Source: Glandiceps talaboti (taxonomy: Eukaryota > Hemichordata > Enteropneusta > Spengelidae). Taken from it: a DNA stretch of 64,000 bases. Position numbers and translations under genes: made by a program. This document shows positions 1 to 12,222 of this stretch, in pieces. The stretch is taken from NCBI RefSeq assembly GCF_964340395.1, contig NC_135559.1, positions 10,265,259 through 10,329,258 of the forward strand, written 5' to 3'. Numbering within the stretch: the stretch's first letter is position 1; every line of letters begins with the position of its first letter. The notes under the pieces are model-generated. The model did no database searches and had not been told where the DNA came from. It saw nothing but the letters and a program-made list of their open reading frames with translations.

Positions 1-2289
1 TTACAGTGGCAACCTCGCATCTATCAATTACCAAGTCAGTTGATATTGACGCCTGGCAACTGATGTGTGTACATTCATATGATATCATTATTGTACATAA
101 TTTATAACAAAATCGGTCTCCTGTATCGAGTTTTTACCAGAAATAAAATGTGTAGTTTAAAGCTAGACCATAGACTCACTACCCAGATAGCTAGTCAGAC
201 TTATCGACTAGACGGTAAAACATCATACATGAATTTAATACAATATAACAATGACAGCGTCTACACTCAATATTTACGCTTCGTTGTTTTCAAAAGAATT
301 GGGTTAAACCATAGACAATAGAGGGGGGGGGCTATTACTTACGGAGGGACGATCTTCTTTTCAGTTTGTTCATGTATAATAAATAGAACAACATAGACAT
401 ACATAATCTATGTTCATTTGTCTACAAGTCTCTTTTTCTTCATGAAATGTTAAACATTTCATGCCACAGTGTGTTGAACTACGAAATTCCGTTGTATTGT
501 ATGAAATACTATATATCCATTAGGTATACATGATTTTTATTGCATAGCAAAAGGTACATCACAGGGTAAAGGACAAATAATCAATTTTGTTCTCGCAATT
601 TTCCGGATTTCTAATATTATATGTTATCTATATTTCAACTGACGTTTTAAATATTGCAACCATAACCATTAGTCGGATCAGTAGATGTTTACACTCACTT
701 TGTAATGTGTTAATTGGACAATTAGCCCTTGAGTTTGTTCTAGGATTAGCAATCTACTAATTAACCGCAATGTTTGTAAACTCTGATAAGACAGTGATGA
801 AGGAGGAAATAGGAAAAAAAAACAGTGAGAGGAAACAATAATTTTGGTGGCAATATTTAAATCTTTATTTGAAATATAGAGAAAATAATATCGGAAATCC
901 AGAAATTCATGAGAAAAAAACTGATTATTCTTTCTTTACCCTATGGGTATACATGGTGTGTTCTACAAGTACTTGTCTGTGGTTCTACTGAAATGAACAT
1001 ATAGCTAAGGAATACTTAAGTTATTGGAAAAATCAAAACTGATGTTCAATGATATAGTTCAGCATTGGGGAATATTAAGGACAGCCCTTCTATGTTATCA
1101 TGTGCTACAAACATAACTGAACACACTAAAATATGTTTTCACATAACGCTTTTGAAGGTATGATCATTATTATTAACATTATACTAGAGTACCCTAAGTA
1201 AAGTATTTGAACTAAGGTAAAAAAGGCTTTCAAACTAATACATAACAGGGGTGGGATAGAGACGGGAGTCAAATGACTAACTGTGAAATACATTACAATT
1301 GTTAATCTCCACTCAACCTTATTTCATTGGCTAAGCTTATAAAATGGAGAGAAAAAAAAACCCAAAATAAAAACACTATATGTTTACACTTGGGCACTTT
1401 ACTTTTCAAAATAATCATTGTTGGAATAGCTAAAATAAAACGTCCTTTACAGACAACAAACACCTCACTCAAATATTTTGTTCAGTTTTCAATTTGGGGT
1501 TACCTCAGATTGTATATGTGTATTGTATGTATAGCGATGCACAGTGCCAGTTTACACTGCTTAGAGCTATGTATGATGTACTTTCAATTTCTTCTGTATA
1601 TACTCTTGGGAATATATTCACTTTTGTATACTAAACAAAGGCAATGTAGTATTTGCTGAGGGTCAGGTACTATTAACTGATAATTGAAAGTTGGGGGCAT
1701 GTAATTCAAGCTTTACCTGCTAACCACATTGTTCGTTTGTGCTTCTATTGTTGTGTGTACAGCTATATTTTTTCTACAACATAAATTGTCTCATATATTT
1801 TTCAAAAAATTCAAGTATTGTAAATTTTGAGTGGCTAGACTAGATAAGTTAATCTGTAATTATTTTCTAGCCTCCCAACCTTCATTTTTGCTATAGGTGA
1901 ATAAAGATTTAATTCAATTCAATAGGCCTTTCCAAAATTTGCCATGGTGGCGCTCTACTTCCTGTCTGTATGTACCTTGGGGGTATACATGGTATAGGTT
2001 ACTTGGTTAATCATAGAGCAATGCTGCTTTCCTCAATATCTGAACAATACGAAAAACATCCCTGATTTACACTTCTACAGAATACCAAGGGACAAAGCTC
2101 TTAAGAAACAGTACTATGACGTGATGATACCCTCAATTTGAGTGAGGGCGCTGTATTCTCAATTTCCTGTTTGAAGTCTGGAAACAATTGTAATCATCAA
2201 AGACTATAACATTAGAGACAGTGCCCCATATTTGTTTTTAAGAACATAACATCTTTTACACTTCATCGATTCTTTTTTCTTCTTTTCAG
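1..2289. other. 5' flank or first intron of the DAW1-like gene, no exon recognised
   Basis: No convincing coding exon is seen here. The DAW1-like gene at 2290 needs a 40-nt first exon ending in split phase 1, like the one encoding the RYYPPG-type start of the minus-strand copy. I did not find it, so it may lie upstream of the window. The stretch is AT-rich. It holds a THAP-like repeat near 2011-2185 and, around 1895-1925, an AATAAA followed by short ATTCA-type repeats that resembles a LINE 3' tail. Confidence 0.5.
2011..2185 (+). repeat. Dispersed repeat with THAP-like coding remnant, copy 1
   Basis: This segment is repeated at about 26019-26190. In one frame both copies read a Cys-Cys-Phe-Pro start followed by IPDLHFYRIPRDKALKKQYY, which resembles the N-terminal half of a THAP zinc-binding domain (Cys cluster, then the H/F-Y-R-I/F-P core). 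Both copies reach a TGA at the same position shortly after, and the expected Trp of the THAP core is Tyr. It is probably a decayed piece of a P-element-like or other THAP-bearing transposon. The family call is inference. Confidence 0.5.
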
Positions 2290-2518
2290 GCATTTCCCTT
2301 GAATATGAACAGGACAAAAATGAGAAAACAAAAGAACTTGAACTGCCAGAGATAAATAATGAGTAAGTTTTATCAATCTGACTGGCGTGAAAGATATAGT
2401 TGTTGAACTTGGTACGTAAGAATAATTGAAGAACTGCACACAATTTGAGATAACCATCTTGCATTCACCAGCACACTAACAGGGATGTTTACATTATTGT
2501 ATTGATTGATTAATTCAC

Positions 2519-2554
<36 letters not shown>

Positions 2555-5500
2555 ATTTCAGGACTGACTTGGACAAGACAGCAGATGATCTAGCAAAAAC
2601 AGATAAATTAATTACGCCATCACGGAAAGCTGAACTCAGACTAAATCTGGCTAGACTACAGGTTGCTAAAAATAATAACAGTAACTTTAGTATTTTCAAG
2701 GTGAGCTTCATTTTGAATAAAAGGAAGACTGTCTGCAACTTTTAAGTATTTTTCATCATTTTTTGTTTCCTGATAAAATGTTACTTATATTTTACCCTTC
2801 ACTGTCACTTGTTTAATGACTAGTAGTCACTGATAAACCTCCCATCATATCAACTGCTGTGATACTGTATTCTCATACTATATGAAGTCATTTTAGTCTT
2901 ATATGTATATTAGACTACAGTATCACAGCAGTTTATATGGTAGGAGTTTTGCTCGTGGCTGCTGGTTGTTAGACAAGTGATAGTGAAGGGTAAAATATAA
3001 GTACCGTCCTTTTATTTGGAACTTTGGTTTTCAATGAAATTCGTCCCCAAGGTGACATATTTCTACTTTAATTGCTACTTTTAGTCATAAATGTATCATT
3101 TTCTTCAAATAAACAGGAAGTTAAGGGGCACAGTGACAAAGTGACCTGTGTTGCCGTGGCAAAGAATGGTGATAAATTTGTCAGTAGCAGTTCAGATAAA
3201 ACATGTAAAATATGGAATCTGAAAACAGGAGAGGAACTACATAATCTGGAAGGACATGGGGATATAGTTAGTGTTATTGCACTTAGTAAAAGTGGGTAAG
3301 TTATATGTATGTGCATAAGTAACTGTAACATATATTAATGATCACATATCTGAAATGTATTATTCATTTTTGCTTGTATTAAATTTGCACTACATGGAAA
3401 TGAGGGCATATATAATGCCCTTCAGTTTTATACTGAAGGGTATATGCACTCAGGACTCATGAATATTCAGTGTGCAACCATGAATACATTATTTCTGCTG
3501 ACTCCCATGATGCAATAGCCCACCGCAAAGATACCCTATAAAGGCACAACATCAACTTGATGTTTTTATGAAATCACAAGTAATTGTAGGTGATGTGAAA
3601 GCGTGAAATGACTCGCCAGAACATATAATTTATGAAAATGACTTCATTTCCTGCCCTTTTATACGTACTGTACATGTAATTATTAGTATTTTAACAATTT
3701 TCGTTGAATGTATTGTTGGTTTTTCTGATCAAGAAAATAATATTCAAGTCACAGCTAGTGTGTCAAACTTTTACTGCAAACAGTACAGTCTTCCTTATCT
3801 CAATTTGTTTTAATACAGAGATAAACTTGCCACTGGTTCCCATGACAACACCTGTAAACTTTGGAACACGGAAACTGGTAAATGTGAGCATACCCTGAAA
3901 GGACATAAAGATATTATTGTGAGTATCATGTAGTATTATGTAGTCACCACACAAAGTGAAAATTCAAGCAAAATTCGTTTTTCAATGAAATACATATGTA
4001 ATATGTAGTTATGGTTTATATTTGCTATGTATGTAAATCAACAAATTACACATTTTTATACCATTCATAATTTATTCAATTGTCATGTTGACTTATCTCC
4101 CTTCAGACGTGTATGTTATTTAATCCCTCCAGTAATGTATTGGCTACAGGTAGTCATGACAACACTGCTAAACTGTGGAATGTGCAAAGTGGTAAAGAAA
4201 TTCACACATTAACAGTGAGTAAATTAAAATCTTAAAATCTTGGTTTATATCAATTAAACAATATATAAATTGATTATAATGTCTCGTGCAGTTGTGCTAC
4301 AACACTATTGGCAGTGCCTCTCTCTCTATTTGCACAAGTTTGTCGGGCAAATGTCAGAGTTTGCCTCATAATTTAAATCAATCTTTGCACACAAATCCAT
4401 CTCATCCTATCCATTCATCCATTCATCCATCCATCCATCCATTCATCCATCCATCCATCCATTCATCCATCCATCCATCCATTCATCCATCCATCCATCC
4501 ATCCATCCATCCATCCGTTCATCCATCCGTCCATCCATTCATCCATCCATCCATTCATCCATCCATCCATCTCATCCAATCCATCTCATCCAATCCATCT
4601 CATCCAATCCATCCATACATCCATCCATCCATTCATCCATCCATTCAGCCATCCATCTCTAAAAATCAAATTACAACTTTTTATGTGATTTTCCATTTTT
4701 TTTTTATTTCAGGGTCATACAGGTCCAGTAGTTTCCTTGACCTTTAACCTCATTGGTGATCACCTGATCACCAGTTCTCATGATGGTCTAGCAATATATG
4801 AAGTGAAGACAAGCAAGTAAGTGTTTGTTGCCATGGCTACACACAAATGAAGAAAATAAAAAGGGTAGGGCGGGTGGGAGAAATGATGCACTTTATGAAG
4901 TAATTAAAGTGTGTATTACAAATTACATGTAAGTCATGTATCATTTTTAAATTTAGATCTAAAAATCTCATTTTTAATGAAAATTTACAAGATTTTAATT
5001 TTTTTTACAAATAACAAACAAAATAGCTTCGCATCTTTATATTGATTAAAAAATCATTGTATATATAGCATTTTTTTGTCTCTTACAATTGTTATTTTTA
5101 TACAAAATTAAACTTTTTTTTATTTGGTTCTTGTAACAGTCGTCTCCATACCCTGAGTGGACATGAAGGTGAAGTATCATTTGTGATTTTGAGTCCTGAT
5201 GGTAAAATTATTGCAAGTGCATCAAAGGACAAAACTTGTAAATTATGGGACTACAACTCTACTGAGTCCATAGAATGTACTGCTACCATGACGATGGAGA
5301 ATGACATTGATGACATGACCTTTGACCCCAAAGGTCAACATCTTGCCGTAGCTCTACAAGGTGGTAAGTTCAGAAGTGAAGAAGGTACTGTTAAATAGTT
5401 CATGAAAGCTATGAAATCAAAAATCTTAAAAAAATAGCCCTGGTTGAGGTGCAAAACTACTAGGAAATCATATCCATTGAAATTGGTGAAAAAACCCCCC

Positions 5501-7236
5501 AAACTTTTTCACAATTTTCACAGAGACAATTTCTTGTAAAATTGCAGTAAAAGATGAAAGAATTGAAGTTGATTTCTTTAATAAAGAGAAGATATACATT
5601 AAACTACATTTTTATAATTTTGAATCGAAATCGATGACAAAACCTTTGATTTGAGATTAAGATTGACATTAAAATTTTTTCTTACAGAATGATTTTTTAA
5701 CACTTTTTGACAAAGAACCGTTTTGAGAACCCATACTAGTAAATGTAAAAGAATAGGTGTACATGTACTTTAATTCCATCATTCAAATTAATATTATAGA
5801 ATTATTTACTAAAAATTAATACATATATAGAAATATCCCCTCCAGAACATTCTTGTACTTCCATGGATCACAAATGTTAGTGAAAAATGATCATAGACTT
5901 GGGAATAAAAGAAAATGATGTTATTCTTAAAATGTTTGAGATATAACAATGTTTTTATTATTTTAATTGGTAGGTTCTGCTAAGGTATACAAGACAGAAA
6001 CACAGGAAGTAGTTTGTGAACTCAAAGGACATGAAGGAGACATAACACAGGTATGTCATATCCGGGGGAGGGGGGGGGGTGAGGGGGGGGGATACCAGTT
6101 GGCAGCTCATTTTGGGACATGGCACAGTTATGTGGTAAATGTCAATGGACCACAGTTTAGACCAAGCAAAATAAAATTGGAAATAGTGCAGAGTGGATCC
6201 CATTTTAGACTCTTCAGCTCAAAAAAACCAACAGACCCCATTTTAGACCAAAGGGCTAGAAAATGCACCCCAAAGTTTGGCACATATACGTATACTCAAA
6301 TATGGGGAGTAGCTCCCCAGATACCATATACCTTAACATGAATGGTACAAATAAGTCGATCTGCACCACACAAAGTGATGGCCAGGGTAGGGATGTACTA
6401 TACATATACATGTATACTTGCTTTACATGACTATATCAACACAGTACAATTGTATAATAAAATGATATGTTTTTAGAAGTAATAATTACGAGTAACTAAT
6501 TAATGTTATTGGCCACTTTGATGTTTATTTTGATCTTTTATTGTTTAGTTTCCCACTGATTTCTCATTTTGCTGTTCTGTAGATGGTTTTCAACCCCCAG
6601 GGTGACAAGCTACTTACAGCCAGTAAAGATAAGACTGTAAGGCTTTGGAATGCACAAAGTGGGGAGTCATTACAAGTAATGGAAGGGCATACAGATGAAG
6701 TCACATGTTGTAAATTTAACTACATTGGAGATTGTATCGTTACAGGTAAGAACATGATTGCTGTTGTTATTCTAACAATATGGACTCAAACTTTATTTCT
6801 TCAACCACCAATTTTGAGGTTAACTAGTTCATGCAGTTAATATTAATGTTTTTGTCTCTTCCATCACTGTTGACATACATGTATGTTCACACCTGCCCAT
6901 AACTAGCTAAGTTTGCTCAACATTAACATGCATGTACATTTGTATTACAAGAAAGATTTTAGTCAATTTTAACTGTGTACTAATTTACCAACCAACCAAC
7001 CAACCAACCAACCAACCAACCCACCCACCTGCCCCCCCCCCCCATACACACACACACACACACACACACCAACCAACCAACTAACCAATCAAAACAAGCA
7101 ACCCACCTACCCCTTATCTAAATATCTACACATTAGAATACATTTGCATAATTATTCATAACATTATCATTGAATCATGGGTAATTCTGTTTTCTCACCA
7201 GGCAGTCAAGATGGTACCTGTATTGTATGGCAATAG
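2290..7236 (+). CDS. DAW1-like WD40 protein, divergent paralogue (first exon missing)
   Basis: Predicted exons are 2290-2362, 2562-2700, 3117-3295, 3819-3918, 4107-4214, 4713-4816, 5140-5363, 5974-6050, 6583-6745 and 7202-7236, all with GT-AG borders and compatible phases. With a 40-nt first exon the product would be 413 residues, close to the 415 of DAW1. The start is a helical region (LEYEQD, then LITPSR) followed by eight WD40-type blades with GH and W-D/N signatures ([40 protein letters not shown]), ending GTCIVWQ. Two middle blades are eroded: the usual Trp is Tyr in AIYEV and AKVYK, and one blade lacks its GH. DAW1/ODA16 family proteins link outer-arm dynein to intraflagellar transport. 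This copy has diverged strongly from the minus-strand DAW1 and may be specialised. Exon borders match that gene except for an extra intron at 4215-4712. Confidence 0.85.
2517..2554. repeat. (ATTG)n microsatellite
   Basis: Tandem ATTG units lie immediately upstream of the 3' splice site of DAW1-like exon 3. Confidence 0.9.
2727..3012. mobile_element. Fold-back MITE-like element, copy 1
   Basis: The two halves are imperfect inverted repeats (for example ACTGCTGTGATACTGTATTC against its complement CAGTATCACAGCAGT, and TACCCTTCACTGTCACTTGT against its complement). A second copy lies at 23105-23445. No protein is encoded. It sits in an intron of the DAW1-like gene. Confidence 0.75.
4386..4662. 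repeat. (CATC)n microsatellite inside the extra intron
   Basis: About 275 bp of CATC/CATT repeats fill most of the intron 4215-4712. That intron is absent from the minus-strand DAW1 gene. Long Ser-Ile-His-Pro reading frames here are repeat artefacts. Confidence 0.9.
6970..7095. repeat. (CCAA)n, poly-C and (CA)n microsatellite
   Basis: Compound simple repeat in the last intron of the DAW1-like gene. Confidence 0.9.
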
Positions 7237-7739
7237 GATGTCTATGCAAGGGGAGCATTGAACAAGACATCTCAGTGTAGAACTTATAGCATTGGAACAA
7301 TCTATCACTCAAAACTTACAAGTATAGAATGTACATGAAAGAACAATTTAGATTTAAAATGCAATCAAAATTTAGATTATAATTGTTCTCTGTATGTATC
7401 TTTAACTCACGTAAAAATATTTAATCAAGAACATTATTTTACTTATATACTTTATACTTTAGCCTATTTCATTGTTGTTTTCTTTAATATCTTTAGTACA
7501 CTTATGTACCAAAATAGAATTGTCCTTTGTACAATTGACTGTGGGGGCACTGTTTTTCCTGTCTGTGTGTCCCATGGGGGTATTATGTTTGCTGTTACAT
7601 TGCAAATGATGAGGATTTCAGGTCCACACTATATATATGTATAGGCAATGAAGTTATTTATATTTTCATATTAGTAGATCAGACAAGGAATTTGAAATTG
7701 ACCCAGGCCATGAAAAACATTTGTATATTTGAATGATTT

Positions 7740-8090
7740 ACAAAAGTTATAACATGCAAGCAGTTCAAAGTTTTTTAGCATTGAGCTTTCATTCATTCTG
7801 TCTTGGTCAACAACTTCCTCATTAGAATGACAAATTCCATAGATACAGCTGACCACTAGGTGGCGGTATATATAATCAGCCGATTGTAGATGTTATGTAG
7901 TTCGATACCCCCATCTCTGTTGCATGTTGATCACCTCGTGGTCAGCTGTAACTATGGAATTTGTCATTCATTCTGATGAGGATACTGCCACCTAGTGGTC
8001 AGCTGTAACTATCAAATTTGTTATTCTGATGAGGATCGTAGACCAAGACAGATCGAAAGCTCAACGCTAACAAATTTCAAACTATTTGTG
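7740..8090. mobile_element. Inverted-repeat element with CCACTAGGTGGC arms
   Basis: The left arm has GCATTGAGCTTTC, CTGTCTTGGTC, then a T-to-C variant of the arm, AGCTGACCACTAGG. The right arm carries the complementary series (CCTAGTGGTCAGCTG, GACCAAGACAGATCGAAAGC, GCTCAACGCTAA). The middle repeats part of the arm once more. It is non-coding and most likely a foldback or MITE. Confidence 0.65.
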
Positions 8091-11000
8091 TGTTATAAAC
8101 ACATGCAGCTGATGAACATATTTGGTCTGTAAATCCTGGCTGAGGTTCAAAAGTGACACCTTACAAAAGCAAGTTTCAGTAATTAATATGGGACGGGAAC
8201 AGTTTGAACTTTTCGAAGAAACCTGACTAAATGTACGCAATCATAAACATACACTATTTGATGTAGATACCTTGTTGTAATTTGTAAAAGTGACAGATCT
8301 AAACTTGTCACTATTTATCTGTGAATATTGTTGTTTTATCCTAAAACCTTGTCTGTGTGACTTTCATAATTTACATCACAAAATTGCAGTATTTTATGTT
8401 ATACTACACAGAATTTTTGAAACTCTTGTAAAATATCATATTACGAATTAAATATATGCATTCTTTATCCTAAATTGTTTTTATTTATTTTTTCTTGTAT
8501 CTTTAGTCACGGGGGAAATCATTAATTAAAACATGATTATAACCACGTAGTAGATTGAAAATCTCTCCTAGATTATACTGTATTGGTATTTTAACGTGTG
8601 ATTGAAACACATCTCTATGTGTTGTATATCACCTGTGTGGGCATGTCAACATGAAGTGTGTATCCTGTGTAACTTCAAGATTACTGGAACTTCCAGAGAA
8701 AGACCTCTTAATATATTTTGCATCTCAGACATTTTGCGATCATCCCTGAGTCTGTGTCTATTTCGGCTTGTCGACACCAATGTTACCACCCTAAAAAGTT
8801 CCACAAGGCACACATGTTAAAATAACTAACAGAGTCAGAGACCATAACCTTAGGAAAGAAAATTTTATTTTTATATTGCAAAAATGTCTATACAAATGTT
8901 CTAGTTTTAAGTACATAGCAAACAGATATAAGCAGACATTTAGTGTACTGAGAGGTCTTCACACTGTGACAACAACAAAACATCAAATATCCACCCCTAT
9001 TTCCTTGCTAAATGAAATGGCCCTAGCTACTTGTATTAATAGGACATTCCATTGTCTCAGGAATAGGGGTGAAATACAAAACTTTTCATCCCCATTTCAT
9101 CATAACATAGAATGTTGTCATTTGTTTGCATGGCTTGACTGCCAACTTGGATCATTCCATTTTTGATAGAAATATAGTTTGACCCTGAAAATTTTCATCT
9201 CACCTTCATCTGATAATGGAATGCTCTTGTTAGACCATTCCATTGCCAATGAAACAGATATAGAACACAAACGGGTCAACCCATATTTCCTTGCATAATG
9301 GTACATCCCTAGCTACCTGCATTGCCTAGATCATTCCATTACTAGTGAATTAGGGATGACACACACAAGACTTGTACATTTTGCACTCAACACATTACAT
9401 AATTCTTATTTTACCCATCAAACTATTTACACAAATTTTGACTTCTTTCTTCTGGTAAAAAAACCACACTCTGAAAATCTCTGTACCTTACTTGCTTTTA
9501 TATTTTAAACAACAAATGACTTGTTTTGTTTACTGAATGACTTCACAATTCACAAACTTTGGATCAAATTTTTGCATTTGGCTGTCTAAAATGGAAGTAA
9601 ACCCTTTAAGCTTGACAGCCTATACATGTTGATGAATTATGTAATTACATAGGGTTACAGATACCAAGTCATGAAAGGGTTAAACTTCATGCATCTAACG
9701 TAATTAAGTTACGGCTGTCTATTTTGGACTAGAGGAGGCTCCAATATCTATCCACATCCATGCCTTCAATAATATTAGTGACAATGTATTTGTGCGTTAC
9801 CAGTTATAATGGTAATGGAACCTTCGGTTTAAGATAGGCGCAAATCTAAATCTAGGAGGGAGGAGTCTAAACTTCCAATCAGCGACTGCTCAGTGTTCAT
9901 AGCACTATGAGATAATAAATGTTCTTCCTCTGAGGAGGAGGGGGAGGGGAGAGTCTAGACTTCCAACCAGCAATTGCCCATGTGGTCGATGTGCCTAAAA
10001 CTCCATGATTTTCACAGACTAAACACCCCATGGCTATAACATTAACAAGTCAACAAAACCATTGAAAAGTAATACCATTTCCATCCATGTCTTTTTTCTC
10101 TAACTTCTCTCACAAAAAACAACATGTTACAGGACACAAGAAAACCAAAGAATAGTTTGTCTATCTTACAATAAGAAATACCAATATGGTGTAAATTTAC
10201 ACGAGTTTATGCAAGTGGACACAAAACAATAAAAACACTCACAAGAGAAGATTTCTCCAAAAAAAATAAAAAAAAGTTAAAGCCAGCTGACTATCAAAAA
10301 GACTTGATGCTGAATTCAAACTTTTCTGAATGTTTATTTTTTTTTATATCAGCACTTCACATCTTTCTCTAGGGAATGTTTTTGTTTCATTATCATAAAT
10401 GAGTACATTCAAGTTTCGAGTCATAATGAAACTCTTCTTGGACACAGAAGTCTTTGGAAATTTCAATACTTTGTGTTTTGAAAAATGTTTGTTTTTAGGA
10501 ACCATAAAATACCTTGGATGTACCTGTACTCTGATTCATAAACGTAACTATTCTTTACTGCTTAAAAAGAGTGACAGTTTCCTAGCTAATGCTTTGTAAA
10601 ACCAAGCCTTGAAATAAGCAGAAGTTCATGGAATATAAACGACTAAACATTGTATCTTGACTACCAGATTTGTGAGGTGGTAGTCTGCTTGAATGATAGA
10701 AATTATTAGAAAATTGTAGTTGGCTCAGTTCAATGGTTACGTCTAAATAGGACTACTAAGCATACAAGTAAAATTCAAGCCATGACAATAGTTCGCAGGT
10801 TTGGTGTTTGAACACACACAAACCATTGCAAATTTTACAAGATCTGCACCCCCCTCCACTCCACCATCCCCCAGCTACCTGTGTTTCCACACCTCAACCA
10901 AAACACCAGACCAGTATAATTCACAGTACTTTGTACTATTACACAACATGTGGTGATAAGGTATGGCAAATTTAGGTACAACTCCACTGTTACAGTATTA

Positions 11001-11094
11001 GACATTTGTAACACTTGTACAATGCCATTTTCATCAAAGTGTTTGACATGTGTTACCCTGCTATGAAATGTGCTTTTACTTGGACTGTGAGGGC

Positions 11095-11395
11095 GCTAAC
11101 ACAGCTCAGTACAGTATAATTCATTAAAATTCATCGAAATTAAGGACTCAGATTAGAAATATGGTTGTAAGTTTATAACATGCATAATTGGCACAAATGG
11201 CCTTGTCATAATGTCTTTTGCAATGTTATTCTCCCTACATGCTAACGCAGCTTAGTACAGTATAAATCATCGAAATTCATCAAAATTATGAACTCAAATT
11301 AGAAATATGGTTGAAAGGTTATAACATGCAAAGTTGGCACACATGGCCTTGACATTGTAATGTCTATTGCAATAATATTCCCTCTAAATGCTGAA
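11095..11395. repeat. Two tandem copies of an about 150-bp unit
   Basis: Both copies begin GCTAACNCAGCT(C/T)AGTACAG and share ATTAGAAATATGGTTG, TTATAACATGCA and CATGGCCTTG/AATGGCCTTG blocks in the same order. No coding capacity is visible. Confidence 0.8.
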
Positions 11396-11439
11396 TTCAT
11401 GGACTTGAAATAATAATATTATGAAACTGGACATAGAAT

Positions 11440-11715
11440 ATGCAAATTCTTATGCTTGTTCTCATGTATACTCTGGTTCAGTATCCCTATCTGCAAAAAT
11501 CTATACAACGTATGTATGTATTCAAGGAGTATCCCCATTGGCTTGTGGTACCCTCCCAACAATATAATACTATTTATCAGCCAATCAGAAACCAGGTTCC
11601 ATTCAAAAGACTGCAAACATCTATACAATCTTTATGTATATACAAGGAGTATCCTTATTGGCTTGTGGCATCCATCCAATCATAAAACACTACTGATCAG
11701 CCAATGAGAAAACCT
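11440..11715. repeat. Two tandem copies of an about 130-bp unit
   Basis: Both copies share CTGCAAA-ATCTATACAA, ACAAGGAGTATCC, ATTGGCTTGTGG and CAGCCAATNAGAAA blocks. This is an independent local duplication from its neighbour at 11095-11395. Confidence 0.8.
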
Positions 11716-11920
11716 ATTTCATTCTAATGACTGTGAGCAAACCTAGCTGACTTTTCACTTTTTCTGACCATTACTGGTCTCAGATGAAAATAAATTGTTT
11801 CTTTTCCACGGGACACTACAATGCCGCAAGTGACCATGGCAACAATGCTAATACACAAACGAACAAGATAGTGATGTTGGTCGATGCAGTCTGAATTTCG
11901 GTGGGAGTTCGACGTCATTT

Positions 11921-12161
11921 TCATTGCCATATTCTGCATGTATTATCTTTACTTCCTGAAATGTACAGAAATAAAAAATTGTAACTTAATTTTGTAATTT
12001 ATGGCATAATAACCATAATTGTAAAGAATTTGGAGAAATTTGCACTGCATGTATTTTTAATTAGGATGAATGAAGTTGGTGAATGCAATCACAGAAACAT
12101 TATGGGAAGACATCATTATTAAATATTGAAATGTTATTTCATATTGTGTGAAATGGATGCA

Positions 12162-12222
<61 letters not shown>

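Larger units (their letters stand above)
7237..11920. other. Convergent intergenic interval between the two DAW1-type genes
   Basis: No protein-coding exon is supported. It contains the 3' untranslated regions of both genes, an inverted-repeat element at about 7740-8090, a degenerate CATTCCATT-containing repeat at about 9030-9350, and two separate local duplications at 11095-11395 and 11440-11715. Reading frames in it are short and without recognisable motifs. Confidence 0.6.

Noticed and set aside
1327-1659. 110-codon frame upstream of the DAW1-like gene as its first exon
   Set aside because: It lacks the [15 protein letters not shown] start, has no donor in the required phase 1, and has the composition of random AT-rich sequence.
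4286-4747. 153-codon Ser-Ile-His-Pro-rich frame
   Set aside because: Translation of the CATC microsatellite inside an intron; the surrounding splice sites place it outside the mRNA.
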